Program-made: the position numbers and the translations under genes | Source of the DNA: Gammaproteobacteria bacterium RIFCSPHIGHO2_02_FULL_42_13 | GTDB lineage: Bacteria; Pseudomonadota; Gammaproteobacteria; UBA12402 | DNA: 32,376 nucleotides | Reading direction: 5' to 3' | Assembly (NCBI GenBank): GCA_001801405.1 | Contig: MGXQ01000078.1 | Coordinates: forward strand, 1 to 32,376 | The notes under the pieces: generated by a model | Seen by the model: only the letters and a program-made list of their open reading frames with translations | What the model was told of the DNA's origin: nothing | The model's database searches: none | Shown: positions 1 through 7,721 of the stretch, one piece after another | How the letters are laid out: the number at the start of each line of letters is the position of its first letter | How positions within the stretch are numbered: the first letter of the stretch is position 1

Positions 1-340
1 TTCGCGAAATTCCGGGATGACAACTCTCTCTTTTCCTTGTCATTCCGGAATTGTTGCGCGAGAAGCTACGTCATTCCGGAATTGTTGCGCCAACAGTCAC
101 GTCATTCCGGAATTCCGCCGCAGGCGGAATATCCGGAATCCAGAAATATATTCCCTGGATCCCGGATATTTCGCTTCGCGAAATTCCGGGATGACAACTC
201 TCTCTTTTCCTTGTCATTCCGGAATTGTTGCGCGAGAAGCTACGTCATTCCGGAATTCCGCCGCAGGCGGAATATCCGGAATCCAGAAATATATTCCCTG
301 GATCCCTGATAAATCTGCTACGCAGATTTTCCGGGATGAC
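1..340. repeat. Tandem palindromic repeat units (GTCATTCCGG...CCGGGATGAC)
   Basis: Two full units lie at 39-195 and 213-340, and the tail of a third lies at 1-21. Each starts with GTCATTCCGG and ends with CCGGGATGAC, so the ends are inverted. The units are separated by an identical 17-base spacer (22-38 and 196-212). The first unit has one extra 31-base step at 84-114 compared with the second. Inside are smaller palindromes such as TTCCGCCGCAGGCGGAA and a TTTCGCTTCGCGAAA-type hairpin; the second unit instead ends in a hairpin AAATCTGCTACGCAGATTT. I see no gene here; the open frames crossing it are by-products of the repeat. The array continues off the left edge. Confidence 0.85.
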
Positions 341-424
341 ATGTTAGTACGATTTTTCTGCCGGGATGGGTAAGTTGAAATAAAAAAGCGGGGGAAAGAA
401 AATAGAAATCAGATCATATCAAAT

Positions 425-1045
425 CTATTCAAATGCCGCAACAGCACCTTGCCCTATTCGTCGAACAACTGGCTTTTCTCCGGATAAATCAATAATGGAC
501 GTTGGTTCGAGTCCACCAAAGCCACCATCAATAATCAGATCCACTTGATTTTCTACTGCCTCACGTATGTCTTCTGGATCTGAAAATGGATATTCTTGAT
601 GAGGTAAAATCATGCTTGTCGTCATCAAAGGCTCGTTTAATTCGTTCAATAAAGCCAAGGCAATTTTGCAATCAGGCACTCGAATACCAATCGTTTTCCG
701 CTTGGGATGCTGTAACCGACGTGGGACTGCCCGTGTCGCACGCAATAAAAACGTATAAGGCCCGGGTGTATGTGATTTTAATAACCGATAGGCCGGATTA
801 TCGACCCACGCATAGGTTGCAATCTCTGATAAATCACGACACATCAATGTCATGTGATGCTTGTTGTCCAGCTGTCGAATACGCTGAATCCGCATCAGCG
901 CCGTCTTATCATCCAAGCGACAGCCCAAAGCATAGGACGAATCCGTCGGATACACCACAATGCCACCAGAACGAATGATATCAGCCGCTTGGCTGATCAA
1001 GCGCTCTTGCGGATTGACCGGATGTATCGAAAAATATTCACTCAT
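425..1045 (-). CDS. yciO: YciO, Sua5/YrdC-family protein
   Basis: The 206-residue product matches my memory of E. coli YciO nearly end to end: an SEYFSIHP start, the segment GIVVYPTDSSYALGC, the segment LMCRDLSE, the KRKTIGIRVP motif of the YrdC fold, and a conserved QVDLIIDGG near the C-terminus. The YrdC fold binds ATP and RNA. The true tRNA t6A enzyme of this superfamily is TsaC/Sua5; YciO is a paralogue whose biological role is less settled. The frame opens with a GTG at 1054, but the ATG at 1045 aligns with the YciO N-terminus and is preferred. It diverges from yciB, with about 90 bp between them. I am sure of the family and unsure of the reaction in vivo. Confidence 0.93.
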   Translation of the reverse strand: MSEYFSIHPVNPQERLISQAADIIRSGGIVVYPTDSSYALGCRLDDKTALMRIQRIRQLDNKHHMTLMCRDLSEIATYAWVDNPAYRLLKSHTPGPYTFLLRATRAVPRRLQHPKRKTIGIRVPDCKIALALLNELNEPLMTTSMILPHQEYPFSDPEDIREAVENQVDLIIDGGFGGLEPTSIIDLSGEKPVVRRIGQGAVAAFE

Positions 1046-1135
1046 TTGCTGCACCTACTCACCGTATATGATATTATTTTGACTGAAAAATAGCGCATTG
1101 TAAATGGCACCATGTAACAGACCCTAAGGAACCCC

Positions 1136-1684
1136 ATGAACATCATTCTCGACATTTTCCCCATTATTATCTTCTTTGCGGTATATAAATTTTACGGCAT
1201 TTATGCTGCTACGGGCGCGGCGATTATCATCTCGTTCTCACAACTGTTATACTATTTAGTGCGATATCGCACGTTTAAACCCTTACAATTGATCACCTTT
1301 ATGATCATTTTCTTTTTTGGCGGAACAACCCTGCTTTTGCATAACCCGATTTATATCAAATGGAAACCGAGCGTCATTTATTGGATTTTCGCCTTAATTT
1401 TTTTATGCAGTCAGCTGATTTACAAAAAGCCCTTTATTCAAACTGTCATGGGCAAAAATATTCGATTATCTAAAAACTTATGGCCACAACTTAACATCAG
1501 TTGGATTCTTTTTTTTACCCTCATGGGCATCTTAAATCTTTACGTCGCCTACCACTATGATACCAATACATGGGTCAATTTTAAGCTCTTTGGCATTTTG
1601 GGCGCGACGTTTGTTTTCACGATTGTCCAAACAATTTATATCTCACGGTTTATTATTGACGATGAAAAAAACGCCACCGATTAG
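1136..1684 (+). CDS. yciB: Inner-membrane protein YciB (septation protein A family)
   Basis: This 182-residue, very hydrophobic protein has about five membrane-spanning stretches. It has the YciB/IspZ signatures: an N-terminal DIFPIIIFFAVYKFYGIYAAT, a central stretch with KPSVIYW, the GKNIRLSKNLWPQLNISW loop and a C-terminal WVNFKLFG. YciB is an inner-membrane protein linked to cell division, envelope synthesis and normal septation; no enzymatic reaction is established. A clear ribosome site (TAAGGA) precedes the ATG. The end of the gene overlaps the proposed start of the next gene by 23 bp, which suggests co-transcription. Confidence 0.92.
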   Translation: MNIILDIFPIIIFFAVYKFYGIYAATGAAIIISFSQLLYYLVRYRTFKPLQLITFMIIFFFGGTTLLLHNPIYIKWKPSVIYWIFALIFLCSQLIYKKPFIQTVMGKNIRLSKNLWPQLNISWILFFTLMGILNLYVAYHYDTNTWVNFKLFGILGATFVFTIVQTIYISRFIIDDEKNATD

Positions 1685-2183
1685 CGATGAAGATCGACAA
1701 TTGTTTCGGGATACGATAAAAAATATTCGGTGTCTAAACACGATTGAAAAAAACATATCACCGCGCAACCCCTTAACATATAAACGAAAACGAACAACCG
1801 AATCTAATATCACGTTCACAGAAAATCCCGACGAGCCTTCTGTTTTAGCAACGGAACAGCTGCGCTATGCAACCTCCGGCGTACGACAAAACACATTGCG
1901 CAAATTAAAACGCGGACAATTTTATATTGATGACAGTCTCGATTTACATGGCATGACCATCGCACAAGCTAAACATGCGATGATAAAATTTTTGACCTCT
2001 GCTCAAACACGGCAGTATCAGTGCGTTCACATCATTCATGGAAAATCACATCACACCCTCGATAAACCCAAATTAAAAAATGCCGTTAACCAGTGGTTAC
2101 GCCAATATCCCGCTGTCTTGGCGTTTTGTTCAGCCACACCGCAAGAAGGTGGTGCCGGTGCAATTTATGTGCTATTAAAGTAA
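1662..2183 (+). CDS. Smr-domain endonuclease, SmrA/SmrB-like
   Basis: The 173-residue product has a C-terminal Smr domain with LDLHGMT, the HIIHGKS turn and the closing GGAGAIYVLLK. SmrB of E. coli cleaves mRNA at collided ribosomes; other Smr proteins are nucleases of less clear role. The ATG at 1662 is chosen because its first residues (MKKTPPISDEDRQLFR) match the known SmrB N-terminus, and the LKRGQFY segment before the Smr domain also looks SmrB-like. The C-terminal GGxGAxYVxL end looks more like SmrA, so the paralogue is uncertain. The frame is open back to 1557, but that part overlaps yciB in another frame and is not believed. No strong ribosome site is seen, so coupling to yciB translation is likely. 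Confidence 0.85.
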   Translation: MKKTPPISDEDRQLFRDTIKNIRCLNTIEKNISPRNPLTYKRKRTTESNITFTENPDEPSVLATEQLRYATSGVRQNTLRKLKRGQFYIDDSLDLHGMTIAQAKHAMIKFLTSAQTRQYQCVHIIHGKSHHTLDKPKLKNAVNQWLRQYPAVLAFCSATPQEGGAGAIYVLLK

Positions 2184-2209
2184 GAAATCTCCGCTGCTTG
2201 CAGCAAGTG

Positions 2210-2285
2210 TAGCCTGGGTGAAGCGAAGCGAAACCCAGGATGAAAGCCCTGGGTTTCACTCGCTTTGCTCGTTCCACCCAGGCTA
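2210..2285. repeat. REP-like palindrome between smr and udk
   Basis: Two arms beginning TAGCCTGGGTG and ending AAACCCAGG face each other (left 2210-2239, right 2248-2285), with an AAGCGAAGCG-type inner part. The RNA of either strand would fold into a long hairpin. It may stop transcription leaving the Smr gene, but no T-run follows, so a repeat element is the safer reading. Confidence 0.75.
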
Positions 2286-2357
2286 TGTTACTAGTCACGT
2301 ATTGCTTTTTATCCATAAACCAGTAGAATGGATCAAACTCACTAATACATAAGAGCT

Positions 2358-2993
2358 ATGAACAAGCATAAAACGATTGTCATCGGTATCGCTGGAGCCT
2401 CAGGCTCCGGCAAAAGTCTTCTCGCTCACACCATCGTCAATGAATTAGGTTCCAAAAAAGTTGCCATCGTTTCAGAAGATTCTTATTACAAGGATCTAAC
2501 GGGTAAGTCTCGTGAAGAACGCACTAAAGTAAACTTCGATCATCCGGACGCATTTGATCATGAACTCTTGGCAAAACATCTCGATCAATTACAAACAGGA
2601 GCAAACATTGAGGTTCCAATCTATGATCATTCAACACATTCACGCAAACCTGAAACACACACGATTGGACAACATACGATTATTGTTTTAGAAGGTATTT
2701 TGGTCTTCGAAGAAGAAGCATTACGCAATCGAATGGATATTCGTATTTTTATGGATACGGCGTCTGATATTTGTTTAATTCGACGATTACGCCGCGACAT
2801 TGTGGAACGTGCACGTAGCGTTACATCTGTACTTGAACAATATGAAACAACGGTTCGCCCGATGTATTTAAAATTTATTGAACCCTCAAAACGTTATGCA
2901 GATATTAGCGTACTGCATGGCGGCCAAAATCGCATCGCAATCGATGTCATTAAAGCGAAAATGCGCGAGCTACTCAACGGCACGAAATCATAA
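2358..2993 (+). CDS. udk: Uridine kinase
   Basis: Uridine kinase phosphorylates uridine and cytidine with ATP or GTP to UMP and CMP in the cytoplasmic pyrimidine salvage path. The 211-residue product has the Walker A loop GASGSGKS (residues 13-20), the substrate segment SEDSYYKDLT, the NFDHPDAFDHELL motif, YDHSTHSRKPET, the VLEGILVF strand and the RRLRRDIVERARS lid region. This is the complete Udk pattern at the usual length (E. coli 213). It has its own stretch after the REP-like palindrome and is followed by a gene-poor gap, so it is probably expressed alone. Confidence 0.95.
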   Translation: MNKHKTIVIGIAGASGSGKSLLAHTIVNELGSKKVAIVSEDSYYKDLTGKSREERTKVNFDHPDAFDHELLAKHLDQLQTGANIEVPIYDHSTHSRKPETHTIGQHTIIVLEGILVFEEEALRNRMDIRIFMDTASDICLIRRLRRDIVERARSVTSVLEQYETTVRPMYLKFIEPSKRYADISVLHGGQNRIAIDVIKAKMRELLNGTKS

Positions 2994-3031
2994 CACTAAA
3001 CGAGTGAAAGTCCCACGCGGCATGAGATGCA

Positions 3032-3056
3032 ATAGGGCAGATATCATCTGCCCTAT
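3032..3056. terminator. GC-rich hairpin between udk and the acidic micro-ORF
   Basis: The sequence ATAGGGCAG-atatcat-CTGCCCTAT forms a 9-bp stem with a 7-base loop. It lies 39 bp after udk (plus strand) and 17 bp after the stop of the small acidic frame on the minus strand, so it could serve both converging transcripts. No proper T-run follows on either strand, which lowers confidence in termination. Confidence 0.4.
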
Positions 3057-3072
3057 CATAAGATGAGCTTGC

Positions 3073-3156
3073 TTACTCATCATCAAAATCATCAGGATCG
3101 AAATCTGGCTCAAAATCATCATCATCATCCAAATTTATGCATAAGATTTTATACAT
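3073..3156 (-). CDS. Candidate 27-residue acidic microprotein
   Basis: A short minus-strand frame starts with ATG at 3156 and ends with TAA at 3073. The product begins MYKILCINL and then becomes almost wholly Asp/Glu/Phe/Pro: five Asp in a row, then a pattern of D-F and D-P steps ending FDDE. A good ribosome site (AAGGGGAATAT before ATG) supports it. It lies about 160 bp downstream of ligA on the same strand and ends just before a hairpin. No family is recognised. It could be a real small protein, a leader peptide, or a chance frame made by the ATC/GAT repeat; the ribosome site and the gene-poor setting favour the first. Confidence 0.4.
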   Translation of the reverse strand: MYKILCINLDDDDDFEPDFDPDDFDDE

Positions 3157-3319
3157 ATATTCCCCTTTTTTTAATTTAAGTAATTAACACTACTTTAAAT
3201 GACGTTCACTCAAGCATAAAAACCAAAAAACATCATTTAACAGCAGCTATATAATCTGATTTACCAAAAAAAGATAGCAATTTTTCATGATAAAACAATA
3301 AAATTTCAAATCAAGCTGA

Positions 3320-5335
3320 TCAATTTTTATTCAATAAAAGAAGAATAAATTCATCTTCCTCTATAACCTTAACACCCAGTTTTTGCGCGTTATCGAACTT
3401 AGAACCCGGATCTGTACCTGCGATAACAAGATCGGTTTTTTTAGAGACGCTGCCGGCTACATGAGCGCCCAAGGCACGCAATTTATCCTTGGCCTCATCA
3501 CGTGACATGGATTGCAATGTGCCTGTCAACACCACTGTTTTGCCCGCAAACGCAGTCGATTGTTTGGGACCAACTACTTTGGGCCATGAAACGCCGGCTT
3601 TTAATAATTCATCGATAATTGTTAAATTATGCGATTCTTTAAAAAAATTCACGACATGTTCGGCCGCGACAGGACCCACATCATGAATGATTAACAAAGT
3701 TTCTGCATCCGCCGCTTTTAATGCATCTAACGTTTTAAAATGATTTGCCAATAGATGCGCGGTCGCTTCACCCACTTCACGAATACCCAATGCATATAAA
3801 AATCGCGCAAAGTTTGTCTGTTTACTTTTTTCGAGCGCGCTTAATAAATTTTCGGCGGACTTTTTTCCCATGCGATCGATCGCGGCTAATTCATCCACGT
3901 TTAAATGATATAAATCACCGACATGTTCTATCAGTTTTAATTCAACGAGTTGATCGACTAATTTGTCGCCCAAACCTTCAATGTCTAATGCTTTGCGCGA
4001 CGCAAAATGTTTAATCGCTTCTTTGCGTTGCGCCGAACAATATAATCCGCCGGTGCAGCGCGCAATCGATTCTCCTTCGGGTAAAAGCACACGTGAACCA
4101 CATATCGGACAGGTTTTTGGTAATATAATTTTATGTGTGTTTTTGGGTCGTTTGTCTTTTATCACCGACACGACTTCTGGAATTACATCACCTGCTCGTC
4201 GCACAAAAACCATATCACCAATCTGAACATCTTTGCGCGTGATTTCATCCATGTTGTGCAAGGTCGCATTGCTGACCACGACCCCGCCGACATTCACCGG
4301 CGTTAAACGTGCCACTGGTGTTAATGCTCCCGTTCGTCCCACTTGAAATTCGACTGCTTCAATCTGTGTCATTTCTTCCTGTGCAGGAAACTTATGTGCA
4401 ATCGCAAAGCGCGGTGCACGCGAGACAAAACCGAGCCGTTTTTGTAATCCATGATCATTCACTTTGTAAACAACCCCGTCGATGTCGTACGGCAATTGAT
4501 CACGCTGTTTGCCGATGTTGTGATAATAATCCAAACACCCTTTTACATCTTTAACGATCGCAGTCTTTTCGATGATCGGCAATCCCCATTGTTTTAATTG
4601 ATCTAAAATTTCGCTGTGCAAATCGGCCAAATGCGTGCGGTCGCCCACTTCGTATGCATAGAAATCCAATGGCCGTGTTGCTGTTATATTAGAATCCAAT
4701 TGCCGCAAACTACCTGCCGCAGCATTGCGCGGATTGGCAAAAATTTTATCGCCTGTTTTTCGCGCGCGAGCATTGAGCTCTTCAAATCCCTTTTTTGGCA
4801 TATAAACTTCCCCGCGCACTTCCAAAATTTTTGGATAATCTTTTACTTTAAGTTTAAGTGGTATCTTTTTGATTGTTTTTATATTTTGCGTAACATTTTC
4901 GCCCGTAAATCCATCGCCACGCGTCGCTGCTCGCACGAGCAGACCATTTTCATAAACCAAACTAATCGCTAATCCATCTAACTTAGGCTCACAAGCATAT
5001 TCGATTGGTTGATCGTTTTCTAATCGATCGTGAATCCGCTTATCAAAAGCAATCAGCTCTTCTTCAGTAAACGCATTCGAAAGCGATAACATCGGGATAA
5101 CATGTTTAATTTGATCAAAGGCAGTCAACGGCGCCGCCCCAACCCGTTGTGTGGGCGAGTCTGCAGTTTTCAACTCGGGATAATCGGTTTCAAACTGCTG
5201 CAATTGCTGAAACAATCGATCATATTCGCTATCTGGAATAGTCGGACTATCCTCAACATAATAATTACGATTATGCACATTAATCATTTCGCGCAACTTT
5301 TGAGCTTGATCTTTAATCGCTTCGGTTAGTTTCAT
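3320..5335 (-). CDS. ligA: NAD-dependent DNA ligase LigA
   Basis: LigA seals nicks in DNA using NAD+, joining Okazaki fragments and finishing repair. The 671-residue length equals that of E. coli LigA. Domains in order are: the Ia NAD-binding part with HNRNYYVEDSPTIPDSEYD near the N-terminus, the nucleotidyltransferase core with CEPKLDG (adenylated Lys118), the OB fold, a zinc finger CPICGS...CTGGLYCSAQ around residues 405-430, helix-hairpin-helix repeats, and a C-terminal BRCT domain from about residue 590 (FAGKTVVLTGTL). The ribosome site is weak. In many relatives ligA follows smc-zipA directly; here 3.5 kb of accessory DNA lies between. Confidence 0.97.
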   Translation of the reverse strand: MKLTEAIKDQAQKLREMINVHNRNYYVEDSPTIPDSEYDRLFQQLQQFETDYPELKTADSPTQRVGAAPLTAFDQIKHVIPMLSLSNAFTEEELIAFDKRIHDRLENDQPIEYACEPKLDGLAISLVYENGLLVRAATRGDGFTGENVTQNIKTIKKIPLKLKVKDYPKILEVRGEVYMPKKGFEELNARARKTGDKIFANPRNAAAGSLRQLDSNITATRPLDFYAYEVGDRTHLADLHSEILDQLKQWGLPIIEKTAIVKDVKGCLDYYHNIGKQRDQLPYDIDGVVYKVNDHGLQKRLGFVSRAPRFAIAHKFPAQEEMTQIEAVEFQVGRTGALTPVARLTPVNVGGVVVSNATLHNMDEITRKDVQIGDMVFVRRAGDVIPEVVSVIKDKRPKNTHKIILPKTCPICGSRVLLPEGESIARCTGGLYCSAQRKEAIKHFASRKALDIEGLGDKLVDQLVELKLIEHVGDLYHLNVDELAAIDRMGKKSAENLLSALEKSKQTNFARFLYALGIREVGEATAHLLANHFKTLDALKAADAETLLIIHDVGPVAAEHVVNFFKESHNLTIIDELLKAGVSWPKVVGPKQSTAFAGKTVVLTGTLQSMSRDEAKDKLRALGAHVAGSVSKKTDLVIAGTDPGSKFDNAQKLGVKVIEEDEFILLLLNKN

Positions 5336-5383
5336 CTTAATATGATAAGCGATTTTTGGGGGAAATCATACCCCAGCACCCGC

Positions 5384-5412
5384 TCGACACCCTGCAGGAA
5401 TACAGGTAAAAT
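5384..5412 (+). promoter_or_regulatory. Promoter of the HEPN/MNT pair with a small operator-like palindrome
   Basis: TCGACA at 5384-5389 and TAAAAT at 5407-5412 are each one base off the sigma-70 consensus and sit exactly 17 bp apart. The spacer holds CCTG-caggaata-CAGG, a short inverted repeat placed where an autorepressor could bind. The HEPN gene starts 24 bp beyond the -10. Confidence 0.55.
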
Positions 5413-5436
5413 AATAATTTATTAGGATAAAAGATC

Positions 5437-5850
5437 ATGAAATACAATGACCTGATTGCTGAAAATAAAAGAAAGCTAGAGAAAGCAATCAAGCACCTTG
5501 CCTATAGTTATGACAAAATTCAAAAACTACCGGTTAGTACAGCCGAAATGGACGATGAAACCCTTGAAATTTGGGAGAGTTTTGCTGCTCGATTCTCACG
5601 TGTCACTGATATTTTTTTAACAAAATATGTTCGTGTTATGGTGCTGGCTAATGATCCTGGATTTTCTGGCAGTCTGCGTGATTTTGTGAACCAAGGTGAA
5701 AAATTAGCCCTTATTGATGACGCCAATGCCTGGATGGCGATTCGAGAACTCCGCAATATCACGGCGCATGATTATACAGAAGAAGATCTGCTCGGATTTT
5801 TTAAACGGCTCAAATCAGAGTGTCCGCGCTTGCTTGCCATTAGATTATAA
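5437..5850 (+). CDS. HEPN-domain toxin, HepT-like
   Basis: This 137-residue, largely helical protein carries RNITAHDY near residues 107-114. That is the RX4HXY motif that defines the HEPN RNase site of HepT toxins and of HI0074-type partners. Family knowledge: HepT-type proteins cleave RNA, and their cognate MNT nucleotidyltransferase blocks them by adding AMP to the motif tyrosine (type VII toxin-antitoxin). The gene pairs with the nucleotidyltransferase starting 9 bp after its stop, in the usual HEPN-first order. A TAGGAT ribosome site precedes the ATG. It lies beside ligA on the opposite strand, inside the accessory cassette. Toxicity is inferred from the family. Confidence 0.82.
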   Translation: MKYNDLIAENKRKLEKAIKHLAYSYDKIQKLPVSTAEMDDETLEIWESFAARFSRVTDIFLTKYVRVMVLANDPGFSGSLRDFVNQGEKLALIDDANAWMAIRELRNITAHDYTEEDLLGFFKRLKSECPRLLAIRL

Positions 5851-5859
5851 GTATCCATT

Positions 5860-6174
5860 ATGCGTTTAACCCCAACAGAAATAGATCAAATAATAAAAGC
5901 CGTAAATCCTTTTATAAAAACGATGCGAGCTGAATTGCGCTTATATGGCAGTCGTGTAAGTGATGCGCTTAAAGGCGGCGACATTGACTTGTTGCTTTTA
6001 TTAGAAAATAAAGAAAATACAGACATTTTATTATCGAAAAAACATAACATATTAGCGGCGATTAAAGCAAATATAGGCGATCAAAAGATCGATTTAAAAA
6101 TGGCTGTACAAAATACCGACGATCCATTTGTTCAGTTGATTTTGCCGAAGTCTATTGTCTTGCATCATTGGTAA
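5860..6174 (+). CDS. MNT-type nucleotidyltransferase antitoxin, MntA-like
   Basis: The 104-residue product is a minimal nucleotidyltransferase. The motif GSRVSDALKGGDIDLLL supplies the Gly-Ser and the two metal-binding Asp residues; the spacing is GS-X9-DXD, one shorter than the usual X10. A third acidic position is expected in KIDLKM near residue 87. In MNT/HEPN pairs this enzyme transfers AMP to the HEPN partner and silences it. It follows the HEPN gene by 9 bp and has only a weak ribosome site, so translation is probably coupled. It converges with the ankyrin gene, whose stop is 20 bp away. Confidence 0.85.
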   Translation: MRLTPTEIDQIIKAVNPFIKTMRAELRLYGSRVSDALKGGDIDLLLLLENKENTDILLSKKHNILAAIKANIGDQKIDLKMAVQNTDDPFVQLILPKSIVLHHW

Positions 6175-6194
6175 AAGTATCAAATGACATCTGA

Positions 6195-7568
6195 TTATAT
6201 CTCCACACCAAAATCATCCAATATAGCTAACAAATTCTTGCCTGCCTGATTATGACATTGTTGGCTAAACACTTTTTTGTAATTTTTTAAAATATAGTCG
6301 TATTCTGGTAGCGTTAATATCGTCATAATTTTGTGAACACGCTGCATATCTTCCTCACTTTTATAATCACTATTTTGAAATAGAATCGCTGCCAAGGCGG
6401 CCGCCTTCGATGCTTTTCGAGCCTGATTTGCACCATAAAAACTATTGATATAATAATCTAATGCAACATCTTTATCCCATTCAATCCATTCATTAAAAAA
6501 GTGAGCGGCTAATTGTTCGGATTTTTCAAAATCACCGCTCTCCTCTACAAACAACATAAAAAGCATTGCATGCACAGCGGCTTCAATATTGGCCCAAGAA
6601 CAGTTTCCCGAAATTTGAAGGGAAATCGGCAATGTTGCAATGAGTTCTAAGCCTAATAATTCCTGAAGCTGTTCTTCGACAAAGCGACGTGGCTTTTGCT
6701 TATATAGCAAATATTTTATCAGATCCAAATTCAATATATGTGGATGCATCATGCGATAAATATTGAGCGGGCCGTGTTCTTTTCCGTATGCCCCGCGATC
6801 ACAATACGCAAATAAATTATGGTATCTGACAAAAGAAATCGCATGCCCTTGACAGCCTACAGGAATCATCAGAAAATCATCATCTAACAATTGATCAATT
6901 GTCGCTTCGTGATTCGTGAAATCAATATTGTGATGATGGTAATAAACCAATTGTCTCGCGATATCAAATCGCTTTATGATTTTATTCAGTTTGCCAAAAT
7001 ATCCACGAAGCGCTCTTGCGCGGAAATGATTTTTAAAATGTTTTAAGGAACCATCGATCATGGCAAGCGTAAATTCTATATAGAAACCTTCAAAATCAAT
7101 TTCAATAAAGGTATTCATGTTATCAACAATATCCGCGTGTCCCGTCAGTTTATAACGATGACCTAATAATTTTGCATGAATAAAATCTTGGGCAAACGCT
7201 ACATCAGCCCCATGTTTTTGTAATAATTCCGCGGTTTTTTGTTGTCGCAAGAATGGCATGACCAAGACTGGTTGCCCCGCAAGAGAATACGCATTTGGGT
7301 TTGCTTTGTGATCCAGCAAAAGTTGACAAAAGGCTAAATTATTGTTGTCCGCCGCCCAATGCAATGCCGTTCTGCCGGTCAGATCTGGAAAATCGATCGT
7401 GGCGCCCGCATTTAGAACAATTTTGGCTTTTTCGACATCATCCATGATGGCGGTTTGAATCAGTGGTGTATAACCGTATTCATCAATAACATCCAAGTCC
7501 GTCGTCCGCTTAACGGCCGCATGGACATCCGCAACTTGTCCGTAAATAATGGTTTTTGCAATTGACAT
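6195..7568 (-). CDS. ankH: Ankyrin-repeat protein, AnkH/LegA3-like Dot/Icm effector
   Basis: The 457-residue protein has about three or four ankyrin repeats at residues 25-130 (DEYGYTPLIQTAI, then TGRTALHWAADNNN with KANPNAY), and then a mixed domain. That second part holds GHAISF (His242), CDRGAYGKEHG (Asp257), a Gln at 318 and GNCSWANIEA (Cys323). The order and spacing His-Asp-Gln-Cys resemble CE-clan cysteine proteases (Ulp1/YopJ type); this catalytic reading is my inference. The length, the ankyrin part and the GNCSWAN block match my memory of Legionella AnkH, a core Dot/Icm effector injected into host cells. No signal peptide is seen, as expected for a type IV substrate. It has its own promoter. 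The repeats flanking it suggest a mobile neighbourhood. Confidence 0.8.
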   Translation of the reverse strand: MSIAKTIIYGQVADVHAAVKRTTDLDVIDEYGYTPLIQTAIMDDVEKAKIVLNAGATIDFPDLTGRTALHWAADNNNLAFCQLLLDHKANPNAYSLAGQPVLVMPFLRQQKTAELLQKHGADVAFAQDFIHAKLLGHRYKLTGHADIVDNMNTFIEIDFEGFYIEFTLAMIDGSLKHFKNHFRARALRGYFGKLNKIIKRFDIARQLVYYHHHNIDFTNHEATIDQLLDDDFLMIPVGCQGHAISFVRYHNLFAYCDRGAYGKEHGPLNIYRMMHPHILNLDLIKYLLYKQKPRRFVEEQLQELLGLELIATLPISLQISGNCSWANIEAAVHAMLFMLFVEESGDFEKSEQLAAHFFNEWIEWDKDVALDYYINSFYGANQARKASKAAALAAILFQNSDYKSEEDMQRVHKIMTILTLPEYDYILKNYKKVFSQQCHNQAGKNLLAILDDFGVEI

Positions 7569-7601
7569 ATTTCATCCAAAATCGATAAATCTCTATGTAA
7601 A

Positions 7602-7631
7602 ATTAAAGCAGCAAGTGGCGGGTGCTGTCAA
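7602..7631 (-). promoter_or_regulatory. Promoter of the AnkH-like gene
   Basis: On the minus strand TTGACA (7631-7626) and TTTAAT (7607-7602) are 18 bp apart, with the ATG 34 bp further on. The -35 is perfect and the -10 is one base off. No PmrA-type repeat is seen at this promoter. Confidence 0.6.
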
Positions 7632-7636
7632 TACAA

Positions 7637-7721
7637 AGCTCTGATTTTGCATGAGCTCAGAGCTGCTAGAATTATACATCGTAAAACACTTGCTACGACT
7701 GCGATTCCACAGCTCAGAGCT
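7637..7721. repeat. AGCTCAGAGCT inverted and direct repeats upstream of the AnkH-like gene
   Basis: AGCTCTGA at 7637-7644 pairs with TCAGAGCT at 7657-7664. The self-complementary AGCTCAGAGCT occurs twice, at 7654-7664 and 7711-7721. They lie just upstream of the -35 box, so a binding site for a regulator is possible; a decayed repeat element is equally possible. Confidence 0.5.

Noticed and set aside
1..340. Possible CRISPR array
   Set aside because: The units are palindromic and longer than CRISPR repeats, the spacers are identical and 17 bp long, and no cas gene is near.
17..373. Plus-strand reading frames of 118 and 90 codons in the left repeat array
   Set aside because: They consist wholly of translated repeat units (the same peptide blocks recur) and have no ribosome site; they are by-products of the palindromic repeats.
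586..1093. Plus-strand frames of 130 and 79 codons opposite yciO
   Set aside because: They are shadows of yciO, whose protein matches the family throughout.
3160..3200. TTAA-rich sequence upstream of the acidic micro-ORF as a possible PmrA box
   Set aside because: No two hexamers meet YTTAAK-N5-YTTAAK; the match is what AT-rich DNA gives by chance.
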